DNA of 64,000 nt from Hofstenia miamia (taxonomy: Eukaryota > Xenacoelomorpha > Acoela): positions 1,252,246 to 1,316,245 of the forward strand of contig SCFE01000010.1 of NCBI GenBank assembly GCA_004352715.1, in the 5' to 3' direction. Below the pieces are notes generated by a model. The model was not told the DNA's origin and ran no database searches. It was given only the letters and a program-made list of their open reading frames with translations. Positions 10,776-23,450 of the stretch are shown one piece after another. Numbering within the stretch: position 1 is the stretch's first letter; each line of letters begins with the position of its first letter. The position numbers and the translations under genes are program-made.

Positions 10776-11494
10776 TATTTTGATCAGTAGATCCTTTTAA
10801 TATAAATGAATTGTGAACAGTTTTTTCAAAATTTTAAATTTGTGAAAAATTATAATATGTCTGGTAAGCGAATTTTCAAAATAATTTATTCATGAATATT
10901 TGGACACCTTGAAATTGACTGTTATATAAAAAAGGTTAAATTTAAGCAAAAGAGATTTCTCACGATTTAAGAAAATACTACTTCAAAATTGTACTTTTAA
11001 AATTTTAAATTTTTGTTAAATTTGGCAGATTTTAATGCTTATTGTTATCATTTATAAACAAGACATTCACTCAGAGTTTAGCAAATGTTTAATTTAAATA
11101 TGAATGACGGAGTGTCATTTTGTTGGGCTTGTTTGTTTAAACAGCAATGTTTGAACATATTAGTAATATAATTTTCATGAAATGCATATAAAAGCGATGC
11201 TGAAGCAATCATTGTGAACATAAAACAACGTTGTTCAAAATATTGCTTTTTTATTCATAAAAAACGATCAAAAAGCAACCTAATGTGACGTTGTTGAAGC
11301 AACGTTGTTTCAACAAATGAAATTGTACCATTTCGAAGTTAAAACAACATTGTTTTTGATACATAAAACAACCAAATAACGCAAAACAACGTTTTTTCGA
11401 CCTTAAATTGTTATCTGGGCAGAGACTGAAAATGTTTAAGTTACTCCATTGTTAAATCAAATTGAAATATCTTTTACTGGAAGGGATGCTTAAC
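10776..11494. repeat. Local duplication block B, copy 1
   Basis: Matches 12868-13604 almost base for base. It contains a cluster of AACAACGTTGTT-type palindromic words (about 11218-11400) and is bounded on both sides by single Ns (10775, 11495). A decayed piece of the same palindrome-rich unit lies at 33580-33685. Confidence 0.9.
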
Positions 11495-11495
11495 N

Positions 11496-11884
11496 CTTGG
11501 GCTTCAAGATCCAATACCCAAAACATTTAATATGCTTCAGAATATTTCGTTTGCCTCGACCCTATGTACGTTTGTAATGGGTTGATTTTTATAATACGAT
11601 ATCAACAAATGTAACAATGAATGCACCCAAGTCTTGCATTTATAAGTACCTGTTACTGTAGAGAAGGCATGAATAATGTGTTTATATACACAGAGCATGG
11701 TCGTTATGTAATATACGTGGTGTATGAAGGTATTTCAATAAAAGTTTTTCCCATCCTTATACCCAATGGGAGCTGTCACGCCAGTGAAATTGAATTTAAT
11801 GAATTATTTTTGAAAACGAATACCAGAGAAGGTATAATTTCAATGTTGCAATGCGTTGATAGTTCTAGACATTCACTGAACAAC
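11496..11884. repeat. Local duplication block A, copy 2
   Basis: Second copy of block A, continuing without a join into 11885 onward. A 94-codon frame (11621-11905, plus) spans it but is broken in copy 1 by indels and has no recognised domain. Confidence 0.85.
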
Positions 11885-12254
11885 AATGATATGCAGGCTT
11901 TCTAAAGTTTAGACATTAAATTTCTCAAAAAGTATGGTTTTACATATAAAATGACATTCAAATCAAATAATTTTGTACCACACTGTGTTATTTTTGGCAT
12001 TGCCGGAAAATGCCGGATCGCATTAAATAACACTATTTTTCATAAACATAAATCAATTTTAATTTTTGAAAGATTTTGATTCTCCGTTAAAGATTAACGT
12101 TTCTTTGCTTTGGAATGATTATTTGCTAAAGCCTACTACAAAATTGTATGTGGAAACACCAGTATAATAACTCCGTTGACAACGCAATCAGAGACTGAAA
12201 ATGTCTTAGTTACTTCATTGTTAAATCAAATTAAAATATCTTTTCCTGGAAGCG

Positions 12255-12750
12255 ATGCTTAACCTTCAACTTTTTTGTATCATTAGTTTATGGCTGATAC
12301 AAAAAATACACACCCAAAGAATAAATAATTAGTGCTAAATTTAAACTTTGCGTCTTAATACATGAAATTCTATTGCATATTTAGATTTAAAGCTTGATTA
12401 CAAAATCCATACAAAATGGAACGCTTACACTTGATGGAAATTTGAGAAACATTTATTATTCGGATGTTAATGAGGTTAAGGGAACAGCCTTTGAAAAAGC
12501 CTTGATTTTATTCATTCTATTATATCACGACTTTTCTTAATGTCATTTATGTTACTTGGTATGTATAAAAGACACAGGGCGCCATAGAGAATTAAAAGGT
12601 TAAAGGGAAGGGGGTGCCACACGGTTAGTCTTTTAACTATAGTCAAAATTGCGCTTTTGCATTCTTTTGTCTATTAGTCAAATATTTTGACTAATAGTCA
12701 AAAGAGGTTTCTGCTCAAATTGCTTTGCATATACATGTACAAAAATTACA
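12255..12750. repeat. Local duplication block C, copy 1
   Basis: Shared with 13606-13885 (GTATCATTAGTTTATRG, GTTACTTGGTATG, AGAGAATTAAA and more) with a ~200-bp length difference. It contains the hairpin CTATTAGTCAA(12671-12681)/TTGACTAATAG(12687-12697), whose stem is identical in copy 2 (13803-13829) while the loop differs. Confidence 0.8.
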
Positions 12751-12867
12751 TTTCAACTTTAGGTAACGGAAGAACATTTCCGATTGGTGGACCTATTGGC
12801 GTCATCAGTGGGAATTTTTGCAATAAACAATCAGTGAGCAACTCTTTGCAAATAGAACTCACTTCAT

Positions 12868-13604
12868 TATTTTGATCAGTAGATCCTTTTAATATAAAGA
12901 AATGAATTGTGAACAGTTTCTTCAAAATTTTTAATTTGTGAAAAATTATAATATGTCTGGTAAGCGAATTTTCAAAATAATTTATTCATGAATATTTGGA
13001 CACCTTGAAATTGACTGTTATATAAAAAAGGTTAAATTTAAGCAAAAGAGATTTCTCACGATTTAAGAAAATACTACTTCAAAATTGTACTTTTAAAAAT
13101 TTAAATTTTTGTTAAATTTGGCAGATTTTAATGCTTATTGTTATCATTTATAAACAAGACATTTACTCAGAGTTTAACAAATGTTTAATTTAAATATGAA
13201 TGACGGAGTGTCAAAGATATTGTCATCCCCTTTGTTGGGCTTGTTTGTTTAAACAGCAATGTTTGAACATATTAGTAATATAATTTTCATGAAATGCATA
13301 TAAAAGCGATGCTGAAGCAATCATTGTGAACATAAAACAACGTTGTTCAAAATATTGCTTTTTTATTCATAAAAGACAATCAAAAAGCAACCTAATGTGA
13401 CGTTGTTGAAGCAACGTTGTTTCAACTAATGAAATTGTACCATTTCGAAGTTAAAACAACATTGTTTTTGATACATAAAACAACCAAATAACGCAAAACA
13501 ACGTTTTTTCGACCTTAAATTGTTATCTGGGCAGAGACTGAAAATGTTTAAGTTACTCCATTGTTAAATCAAATTGAAATATCTTTTACTGGAAGGGATG
13601 CTTA
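12868..13604. repeat. Local duplication block B, copy 2
   Basis: Second copy of block B, with a 21-bp insertion relative to copy 1 near 13215. It includes the AACAACGTTGTT palindrome cluster at about 13332-13505. Confidence 0.9.
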
Positions 13605-13605
13605 A

Positions 13606-13885
13606 CATTCTTAACTTTTTTGTATCATTAGTTTATAGGTGATACAAATAACACACACCTAAAAAATTTTCATAATCTCATTCATGTTACTTGGTATGAG
13701 TACAAGACCCAGGGCGGCATAGAGAATTAAATATTAAAGGGAATGGGGGTGGCACACGGCTAGTCTGTTAATAGTCAAAATTGCGGTTTGGCATTCTTTT
13801 GCCTATTAGTCAAATAAATTGACTAATAGTCAAAAGAGGTTTCTGCGTAAATTGCTTTGCATATACATGTACAAAAATTACAAAG
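13606..13885. repeat. Local duplication block C, copy 2
   Basis: Shorter second copy of block C. After 13885 the sequence becomes unique, with a small CpG-rich patch at 13885-14000. Confidence 0.8.
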
Positions 13886-15930
13886 ACCGGGCGCACACAT
13901 CAGGGCAATGCCGAGCGAAAATTGATTTAATTGCTCTTGAGAACGGCTACCCAGATGCGTGTGTTATCTTGGATACAGGAATCCACGGTTAAGTCGAATC
14001 GACTCGGACCAATGAAATAATCCGACTTACAAGAAATCCGAGATATAATTTTAGGGGATTTGACTTGTACTAGTTCCGCGAAAACCGAAATTTATGATAG
14101 CGTAACTTTTGTTCAAACAATATGATGGCTGTTATGAAAGAATTTGTTTTGAAAATATTGAAAATAAACTCTGCTGGAATAAAAATTACTCATGTATTCT
14201 TATGTTTTACAGTATTTTTATTACAGAAATAATTCGATTCAATACAGACAAATAACTAATATTTTGACCAATTTTATTATAATTTCTAGGGACATTTTTT
14301 AATGTTTTAACCCATTCTATTGTCAACAATTAGGGTTATTTTAGATAAAATTCGAAAACCAAATTTTTCCCATGTTTTAGTGATATATATATTATAAAGT
14401 TTTCTAGGAATATCTTTTGTACGATTTTTACAATAATTTTTTATATTCCTTTATTTCACACATCACATAAATCAGGGAGTTGTCATTTTAACATCATCTA
14501 ATTTTACTTGAAAGATTATGGAAAAAAGAATCAAGCTATTATTTAGCTCATCACCTGTATTAAATACCAGAGTTTTTATTTTAATTTAAGCACCTGTTTC
14601 AGTGAACATAATATATGTAAGTATAAGCAACATTTGACATTGTTTAACTTAAATGTACATGCATAATCTTAATTTTGAAGATGCAAAAAGAGATATTTCT
14701 TCATGTTACTGTCATTGGGGTCACGGTAAATGTGGGGCCTGGTGCGGAATGTCAATTCGTTGCTCCAACTCAAAAACTCCCAAATTTATGTGTTAAATTT
14801 TTACTAACCGCTTTGATGTATAGTAAACATTTTGTACATTTATAACTATTGGACCTACAAAATAATCTAAAATTGTTTATTAAAGATTTTATTCTAACAT
14901 TGGGGTTCAATTTTTGGCTGTTTATATAATTATTTTGTTATTTTGATTTGTTCGAAACTTGTGGCCCCGAAATTGTTTAAATTTGCTTATAATAAGTTTT
15001 ATTTCTATCTTTGCAGAGTAAAAAATTGTATTGCCCGATGCGGTCCCACCCTCTCAGTGACGCCACTTGTAACTATGAAATGGTTACAATCAATGAGATA
15101 GAAAAATTTCCTTAAAAATTTGTATTTGCATAATGTTATTCGAACTAATTACAGTAATTGATCAACACACTACGCATTCCTACATAAGTAATTAAAGAAC
15201 TTCTTAGGGTCTTCATGTTCACACAATCTATCTAGAATAGTTACTTACGCCTTTGTGGTAATTGATTTATTGCCGTAAGACATGTTGTGTCTTAATGAAA
15301 TCCATTTTAAAATGAGTGATTGAGCGATTAAAAATCACTAGTGCGCGCTTGATAAAATTTTGATAAACTATTTTGTAAATTATTTAGTTTTAATTTAAAT
15401 AATCAACAGTGCGCGCTTAGCCTAAATGCAATCAAGATTGAAAGGTGTGGTAAAAATAAAATCTATACATTATATTTATGCTGCTCGTATTATATTGAAT
15501 CATCTCTTGGTTTTACAACACCATTAATATTTTTAGTATGAAATTAAATAGCTCTAAATTAATAGCAAACATCAAGTGCTTAAAAATTACAAACACTGTA
15601 TAAGCATTAAATTTGTTATATTTAAAAAAATCCTTTATGTTACTATAACTAAAATAATAGTAGCAAATATAAAGTTAAAAAAGATATTTTTTCATTTTGA
15701 AATATTAAAACAAAAGTTCTTTGAAACACAATCATAACATTAATTACATAATTAAATAGCATTTGAAAAAATATAGTTCACTATTGGAACTACAATTTGT
15801 ATAGTTGAACGTTGTTTATTAAGCAGAAGGGAAAGGAACAATGTTACTATTGGAGGGACTGAATTGAATTAATCCCAGTCAATTTTTGGGATATCAGATT
15901 CAAGTTAGTAAACTAAGAGCACATAGCAGC
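13886..15930. other. Intergenic, no recognised gene
   Basis: No open frame of note on either strand and no recognised repeat. GTGCGCGCTT occurs at about 15340 and 15410. Ends at an N gap. Confidence 0.5.
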
Positions 15931-16488
15931 NNNNNNNNNNNNNNNNNNNNNNNNNNNNNNNNNNNNNNNNNNNNNNNNNNNNNNNNNNNNNNNNNNNNNN
16001 NNNNNNNNNNNNNNNNNNNNNNNNNNNNNNNNNNNNNNNNNNNNNNNNNNNNNNNNNNNNNNNNNNNNNNNNNNNNNNNNNNNNNNNNNNNNNNNNNNNN
16101 NNNNNNNNNNNNNNNNNNNNNNNNNNNNNNNNNNNNNNNNNNNNNNNNNNNNNNNNNNNNNNNNNNNNNNNNNNNNNNNNNNNNNNNNNNNNNNNNNNNN
16201 NNNNNNNNNNNNNNNNNNNNNNNNNNNNNNNNNNNNNNNNNNNNNNNNNNNNNNNNNNNNNNNNNNNNNNNNNNNNNNNNNNNNNNNNNNNNNNNNNNNN
16301 NNNNNNNNNNNNNNNNNNNNNNNNNNNNNNNNNNNNNNNNNNNNNNNNNNNNNNNNNNNNNNNNNNNNNNNNNNNNNNNNNNNNNNNNNNNNNNNNNNNN
16401 NNNNNNNNNNNNNNNNNNNNNNNNNNNNNNNNNNNNNNNNNNNNNNNNNNNNNNNNNNNNNNNNNNNNNNNNNNNNNNNNNNNNNNNN
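15931..16488. other. Assembly gap (N)
   Basis: 558 unknown bases, ending at a (TA)n tract. Confidence 1.
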
Positions 16489-16496
16489 TATATATA

Positions 16497-16531
<35 letters not shown>
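16489..16531. repeat. (TA)n microsatellite
   Basis: TA dinucleotides with one AATTA interruption, directly after the gap. Confidence 0.95.
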
Positions 16532-16534
<3 letters not shown>

Positions 16535-17430
16535 TCCCTCCAAAATTGAGGGTGATTCAAACGCAAAGCATTTTACAAGTCCAATTCATTCCATAGTACT
16601 TTGTGTTGTTCACTAACTATTGTATTATTGCTTCATTGATAGGATAGCAATTCTTGCTCTTTCAACAATGACACCCTTAGTAATGTCATTCTTATAAGCA
16701 TTGGCAAAATATTAAAATAATAATTAAATGCTTGCCCTAACTTATTTCTATTTAAATAGTTAAAAATTTGCAGTGATATTTTCCCATATTTGTGTAACCA
16801 AAATTTATATTTTTAAAAGCTAAACAAATTGGAAATGAGGGTCAAAGCTATTAAGTAGAGGCTTCCTACTATTAAAAAATATTGTTAATTTTTTGCATTA
16901 TGTGGTTTTAAAGAGCTTTTTTTGAAAATTATTCAATTTGACCACAAAGAAAATTGCAAATTTTTTTATCTAATTCCAAATGTTGTAAAATTTTTACATT
17001 ATTTTCACCTTAAAATTTTTAAAATATGCATGCATATGCACTAATACAATTGAATTTCTAAATATTTCGATAAAGTTGACCTTTATTTCAATATTGACTT
17101 TTTTTACTTTTGTTCGCCATAGTTATAACATACTTACAATTCGGCTTCATTTCTACGCATAACATTAGAAATATATCATGTATAATCATGTGTTGGAATT
17201 ATGTATTGATTTTATGTTATTACCTTGATGCCTTGCAAATTTGAAGTAGAGAAAAGTCGGTGAATTGTTCGACATTACAGACAAAAATTGAAAAAAAGAT
17301 GCAATTCAAACAAATTTCGAGTTAGTTTCGAGTACTCGAAATGTCGAGTTGAAATTTCAGACCTCGAGTTGAGTTCGAGTACTCAAATTCTGGATTATAC
17401 ATTCCTTACCTTTCAAATTGTAACAAAGCA
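16532..17430. other. Intergenic, no recognised gene
   Basis: AT-rich. 17310-17390 has a repeated CGAGTT/GAGTACTC pattern. No coding signal. Confidence 0.5.
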
Positions 17431-17439
17431 TACAACATA

Positions 17440-18035
17440 AATACAATCAAATTACAAACACCTTACAGATGCCACCAAAAATGTTTTTAAAATACTTGAA
17501 GATAATGGTTATCTGCATAAATTAATCAAACAATATTCAAACACTTTATTTTGCAATAACAAAGAAGACAATAAATTGGAAAAGCTTGATGAAACCAAGA
17601 TTAATGATTATTTAAAGCATCCTTATGTATGTAACCAAATTCAATGTTTAAAGAAGAAAATAACAAATATGAATACAAATTTAAAATGGACAAATATCGT
17701 TCCTATATTTACATCGTATAAAACTAAAGATATGTTCCAAAATAAAGATCCAATTCCTAAGAATTTAGTTTCCTCTGTTGTCTAAAATTATAAATATGAT
17801 AATTGTGAAAAATCCTACGACGGGGTAACAAAGCTACATTTGTTAAAAATAATGAAGGAGCATGTTAACGGACACCTAAGATCAGAAATATTAATTCATG
17901 AACATCTAGATAAAGAATAAATTTTTTACATACAACTAAAAACACAACATTCTTAAATAGGCGAAGCTTTAATCATCAAGCGAACAAGGAAACATCAATT
18001 ACTAAATAAGCAGCAATGCATGATATTAATAAATA
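17440..18035 (+). pseudogene. Penelope-like element, C-terminal (GIY-YIG) relic
   Basis: The frame 17576-17785 reads a connector ending LKWTNIVPIFTSYKTKDMF, then KDPIPKNLVSSVV, the usual lead-in to the Penelope GIY-YIG endonuclease. After a stop the same phase gives YKYDNCEKSYDG, a decayed Y-x-C-x2-C-x-x-YIG core, then HLLKIMKEH and ILIHEH, matching the R-x-x-EH and S-I-x-x-H positions of the domain. Near 17965 IGEALIIKRTRKHQLLNKQQ matches the C-terminal E-A-x-x-I...LN-x-Q tail. Internal stops and loss of the second Tyr/Ile-Gly show it is dead. The RT part is not attached on the left. Confidence 0.7.
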
Positions 18036-18186
18036 TATTCTAGTGTGCATGCAGTAATTTTGTATTATAATAGTGTAGTCAATTGTAAATATTTATTTCC
18101 CCGCATATTTGTTACTGATGATGCTTTTCAGAATCGAAAACGGTCTATATTTTTCATAGCGTTTAAAAATGAATATTGCAAAGTTC

Positions 18187-18247
<61 letters not shown>
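18187..18247. repeat. (TA)n microsatellite
   Basis: Long TA tract, one TG interruption near 18237. It is the likely insertion target of the element that follows. Confidence 0.95.
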
Positions 18248-19045
18248 CAGAGGTGCCGATTATGGTATGCTACCATACCATTAGGTACTATATTACGGAT
18301 ACCACAAGAGTATGGTAGAAAAAAATTTATGGCCATTATGGATGGTAAACTTAAAAATATGGCCATAATGGAAATCCATAAATTTATTGTTACATATACA
18401 GATTTTATAATTAGTTTCAATAAAATTGTTGAATTTAGTGTCATACATCTTCACATGTATAATAATTGAATGAGTATAAATATTCATTTTACAGATATTT
18501 TGAACCAAAATACATTTTGATAAGATAACAATTTTTAAAAGTGTTGCAAAAGTTTAGTAAGCAGTTTCAGCAGATTGTAAGCAAATACTAAGGATGAAGT
18601 TGTTTCCTATTTGTAATTGTGGAATGGCGATTTATCTGTTTTAAAATTTATAATGGTTGCGGGCAACAAAGTACGTTGTATTTGAAAACAAACAAAAAAT
18701 AATTAGTTTATTATTTTATTTTAAAATTTGTTTCTGAATGTTTCAAAACCGTTGTGTGACCTAATGAATTGCTTGTGCCTTGTGATATCGTTACAATTTC
18801 ATATTACACAAAAATGGTTGTCTTGCAGCTGGCAATATTTACGTTATTAAATATTAGAAATCACTCTATTAAAATGGTATTACGCATTGTCACATGTTTT
18901 CTACGTATATTTCACCTTCATTCACCACATTTTACATAATGGCCGTTATGGCCATAATGTATGGACGAAATATAAAATATGACCATTATGGATGGCTAAA
19001 AATTTCGCTTTACCATATATGACCATACTATAAACCGCACCCCTG
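18248..19045. mobile_element. hAT-like non-autonomous element in a (TA)n tract
   Basis: Left end CAGAGGTGCCGATTATGGTA, right end as reverse complement CAGGGGTGCGGTTTATAGTA: terminal inverted repeats beginning CAG(A/G)GGTG as in hAT elements. Subterminal regions on both sides carry repeated ATGGCCATTATGGA-type words in inverted orientation. Both flanks are TA repeats, so an 8-bp duplication cannot be distinguished from the microsatellite. No transposase frame in 798 bp. Confidence 0.7.
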
Positions 19046-19067
19046 ATATATATATATATATATATAT
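19046..19067. repeat. (TA)n microsatellite
   Basis: Right-flank continuation of the TA target tract. Confidence 0.9.
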
Positions 19068-19194
19068 GTTTGAATTCCTGGACACACAAGCATTTATGGA
19101 AACCGCGGGAATGTTCCATACGCAAGATAGAGACAAACAACGTAAATGAACGACTTTTATAGCAATTAGCTTTTAACTTCTGGAAATATGAACT

Positions 19195-19705
19195 TACAGT
19201 GTGTTATAAATTTTTGAAAAGAGTATTTTTTTATGCAGAACATAATCTTCATTGTTAACAATCTTTGTTACAGTTCTTTTGAATTTTTCTTCAAAATTCA
19301 TTTTAGGAATTTGATTAGAGCACATTTTTGCATATTTGAAATTCTTGCAAATAATTTTAATGGCTTCCTCACACATTTTCTCTGTTGTTCTGGGCTATTA
19401 CTTACAATCACCTCTGCTGCATATAAATATATTGGAAATATACGAATAACTTCTTGTCTTCATTTAGAAATTTCTAATCCTTAGATTGACACATTTAATA
19501 TTATAGTTAAAATGTGAGCTCCATGTAAGATCATCATCGATGTACATATTCAAGTATTTACATGTGTGAATTACTTAAGTTGTTCATAGTAGATGCATCA
19601 TTGATCCTTCCAGTTATATTTTTATACAAATAAATATCCTCTTCAACGCTATTTTCATAAATAGACCCAGTTACGCCCATGTCATCAGAATATTGTAACA
19701 TATTC
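19195..19705 (-). pseudogene. LINE RT relic (palm to thumb)
   Basis: On the minus strand near 19690 the translation gives LQYSDDMGVTGS, a decayed LQYADD box (A to S), followed by YENSVEEDIYLYKN. Near 19545 it reads MYIDDDLTWSSHF, equivalent to the conserved YLG-x-x-IDD-L-T-W-x-x-H segment. The frame then passes stops into the 60-codon frame at 19194-19376, the region downstream of the thumb. Multiple stops; dead copy of a Jockey/CR1-like RT. Confidence 0.7.
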
Positions 19706-20690
19706 CAATCATGTGGTCAAGTGAAGAGAATTAGAGGAAATAACTAAGACTAAATTTAGAAATAAATATTTATTGTACACACATGATTGTTATTAGTTAA
19801 ATCATTTGTAAAATTATAAAGCAGTATTTTGATATCAATTAATTTGGCAGTACATTTGACAAATGGTGAAAGACCGAAGTCGCAAATGCTAATTAATGCT
19901 GACATGCATAAATCGGCAGACGAAGGAAAATCAGAAATCAGAAAACTGTCAACAACTGAGATTTAACAGGTACTAGCCAAATATTTGACTGTTTAATAGT
20001 TTCAAGTATAAAAGTGGTGCAATTTATTATTTTGATGATGACTAAAATTCATTGGATTTACTTCGTTTATTTTTGTCAGGTTTATTTATTAATTACAATG
20101 GAAAGCTAAACGGTCGAGCACTAGGGTATTTTGACGGCGGTGGTTCCCAACTTCATTTAACAGGAGTTTGGAACGGCCTTGCACCTTACAATCGCCTTTT
20201 AAAAGTGCTGTGCGTTGTTTACCTGATGTGCTCTTAGGTTATGTATAAGTATAGGGGTGCACCCGTTTTTACCCAGACGTATCCATGAGTATGTAAAAAG
20301 ATTTATGGGAAAAGCCAGCTGTATGCAAATTTTTTAAAGAATGAGAGTGAAATTTAAAGTGAAGTTAATTTTTGCAAGCAATGCGTTTATAGTAATTCAG
20401 AATATAGTATAACATAGTGCTAAAGGAGCTCTACAGAATTCTTAAAATATTCCAGAAATTTAAACAATGTTGTCAGAGTAGTAGCTGTGTAAATGTATAT
20501 ATGACTCTAAAGATAAAAACTCCAGATTCCAGATATTGTATTCATTTCAAATAATAAAATTTGGTAATTATGATACATATTTCTGTGTGTGTTAGTAATG
20601 TATTGATAAGAACAACAGCATATATCTCCCAGGAATTTCTATTTGACTGTTAATTAGAATTTCCTTCGAAAAAATAGTGTCTGTTCTTTT
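19706..20690. other. Intergenic, no recognised gene
   Basis: A 61-codon frame (20052-20237) has no domain. No repeats recognised. Confidence 0.45.
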
Positions 20691-20693
20691 AAG

Positions 20694-21146
20694 TTGTTTT
20701 TTGCTTTGAATGGCAGTAGCTATCCAAAGTATATTTCGAAATTGATTAAAATATACATAGATATCGAAAGATATATGTTTACTGTGTGCAAGACGCCCTC
20801 AAATCTCATGACTAAGCCTTCTACAAAAAATTTTTCAATAACTTTGATAATTGAAAAAGCATTATATGTCAGTATTTATGAACATATACATGCAGGACAA
20901 TCTATTAATAGCATTATAAATATTATCTACATATCAAACGCCTATATGAATCCAATACTTATGGTGAATGCTCAATCACACAATGAATTCAATGAATTTG
21001 GAAACGAAATTTTATATGATATTTGTGCATGTATTTTTAAAAAAACTATAAATGAAGAACATAAATATACTAATTCAATAATAAGTTCTTTCTATCAGAC
21101 AGCTGAACTGAGTATCACTAAAATATATGCATTCGAAACTTTATAA
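20694..21146 (+). CDS. Unrecognised 150-aa open frame
   Basis: One of the longer motif-free frames in the window. It is rich in Ile, Asn, Ser and Tyr, with a hydrophobic middle (residues about 48-60 and 70-85) and no signal peptide. I recognise no domain. Upstream and downstream 500 bp have no related frame. It could be a decayed element exon or chance in AT-rich DNA; codon use is similar to surrounding non-coding sequence. Confidence 0.2.
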   Translation: MFFALNGSSYPKYISKLIKIYIDIERYMFTVCKTPSNLMTKPSTKNFSITLIIEKALYVSIYEHIHAGQSINSIINIIYISNAYMNPILMVNAQSHNEFNEFGNEILYDICACIFKKTINEEHKYTNSIISSFYQTAELSITKIYAFETL

Positions 21147-21149
21147 ATT

Positions 21150-22500
21150 TATATCACAAGAGGAATCATAACGTGATATAGCACTGGATAACTGAACCTT
21201 GGTGAAATTAACACACTTGTATGATGCAAGATGATATTTCTTTCTGTAGACTTCCCGCATTGGCGAAATCAGCGTTTTCTTGGATTTGCCTTTATGGGAG
21301 CTTGATAACTAGGAAAAAATATCAGAGAGGTCATTCTTTAAAATAGCAATTTTAGTTTGGTCAGACTTTGGAGTTATGCCTATTAAGCCAAGTTTTTTTC
21401 CTTGCATATTGGTCTTCAACTGTCTCAAAGAAGTGTAGTCATTAATCTAAACACTATCAGCTGTTTTTGTCCAAATGCTGCAGTGAGGAAACAAGAATAA
21501 TAGATTTATTCATTTTCTAATATTTCCTGTCTTAATTCACTCTCATTACGTTAATAACAACAATTTCTTTATCACTAGACTCATAATTAACCTCTGCTCA
21601 AGAATTATTGAACATGAAGTGACTTGACATCATTATGCAAAATAAAATAAATGAACTTGCAATATTCATTGAAAACAACATGAACACATGTCTTTATCAT
21701 TTGCAAATGTGAGTCACAGATCTTGCTAATGTAAATACTAAAGTGATTTATTTCGTTTTGTACAGTGTAACATGAATATATAAGCCAATTTTTTGTTGCA
21801 ATTGCTTCCAGTCATATGTCAGTTCTGTACTCTACCACTCTTTATTTTCTGCATATATTGACATTAATCATTTTAAGCTTTGTGCTCATGGACTACAAGG
21901 GTCTTCAAGTAAAGGCCTGTCAACAGTAATGCGCAATATCCGTGAAAATATTTTCATTGTGAAATTTAAAGAGTGCTAAGGCCATATAGAGGGTCCCATC
22001 GTCCTGCAATCAGAGCCTAATTTCGAGATTACCTGAGGATTTTTAACTATAATTTTTTTTCTAAATTTCTGTTATATAATTTAGAATTTCTTGAAGCCTA
22101 ACCAATATTGATGCAAAACAGCGGATTTCCGCAGAAGATTGGCAGGTTTGCAGATGGGCAAATTAATGTGAAATATGAAAATTCAAATTTCTCAAATGTT
22201 TAACCATTTGACCTCACATAAAAATTTCATAAATGGAAACAAAGTTTCATCCATATTTAAACACAGTGATTGAGATGTTAGAGGAAATTCAAAAATTACA
22301 CATCTACTCTTTTGCGCAAGGTAGGGTTAATTGAGTCGTATTTACTGCGCTTCTAATGTCTGATTTGATGTGCACAGCTTTAAAAAAGTTCCACTTTATT
22401 CCTGAGCAATTTGATTTTCTTTCTTTGACTACTTGCTACCTTGCATTTTGAATGTCTGAATACTGCAAGGGAATTTCCATTCATTGAAATATGTATTGAG
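21150..22500. other. Intergenic, no recognised gene
   Basis: No supported coding region, although the minus strand may include older parts of the relic duplicated just to the right. Confidence 0.4.
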
Positions 22501-23391
22501 TGGCTATATAAATCAAGAAATTTCTTGATGCTGTTCTCTCTGTATCGTCGACTACTGACTCATCAGCATTATTTTATTTGTCAATGATACCAGATCTGAG
22601 AAGTCATCTAAAAATGGATTGTTCATTGAGATAATAGTCTGCGAGTTAGTTCTGCTTATGTTAGCTACATTTAGTGGTCCTTGAATCATTTGTGTATATA
22701 GATATTCATACCAATTAAAAATTGAATGGTGTGTTTCATGCTTAGTTGCATGTCATGTCTCTGTTGTAAGATATCTGCATTGTAGAACGAATTATTAAAT
22801 TAATGACAATAGTCTGGTCAAAATTAGGTCGGATTTACAAAAATTCATTCTCATAAGAAATCCAATTCCATCAAGGCAGTCTTGATATGTTCATTGCAAC
22901 TCTTTGAAAACAATAATGACATTTCTTCAATCATAATTGTTGTTGAACTTCGGGAAATGCTCCATTATGGAACTATTAAGACTTGTTGTATAACCTTATT
23001 TTTGACATTCACTTCACATAGACGATTTCAATAGAAACTATGAATCTCATTGAAATTTAAAAAACCGAGTTCCAGAATCCACTGATTTTTTATGTAAGTT
23101 TTCAGTTCAACAAATACCCTAGAGTCACTTATCTTTGCATCTGTGTTTTCCAGAGTTTGAGTATTCTTCCAAATGTAACCATGATGCTTGTTTCTGAGCT
23201 TATTGGCGAAATCCAAATAGTTATTTAGCTTCTATTACAATAAGATCTTCTCCAGTAAATTTGGTCATGAGAAAAATATCATTCAGATCATAAAATCTTG
23301 ACACTTCATGGAGAGCGGTTTTGTCACAGATGAAACATGATTAGGGATCCAATGCTTTGGACTACTTGATCAAGGGTCTTTATTCATTGAA
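22501..23391. repeat. Exact 891-bp duplication, copy 1
   Basis: Appears identical to 23451-24341 by direct reading at an offset of 950. It ends one base before a single N (23392). Between the copies, 23393-23449 is a misplaced 57-bp piece resembling the LINE tail at 24636-24690. This pattern suggests a scaffold join error rather than a biological duplication. Confidence 0.9.
22970..23380 (-). pseudogene. Relic of an uncharacterised Cys-containing protein, copy 1
   Basis: Minus-strand translation from about 23335 gives CFICDKTALHEVSRFYDLND, then LMTKFTGEDLIVIEAK and a stop. The 62-codon frame at 23028-23216 follows. The C-x2-C...LHxV...F-x-LD...GDL-x-x-EAK layout resembles the N-terminal part of a widespread family of uncharacterised invertebrate proteins that I cannot name with certainty. 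It is broken by a stop after EAK. It is duplicated exactly at 23920-24330. Confidence 0.3.
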
Positions 23392-23450
23392 NTTTGTTAG
23401 CTAATAGATTTTGTTTAAGCATTCTCCTGAATTTTCTTATATTTGTGATN

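Noticed and set aside
18045-18469. Overlapping frames rich in YIYIYI
   Set aside because: Translation of the (TA)n microsatellite and the hAT-like element end.
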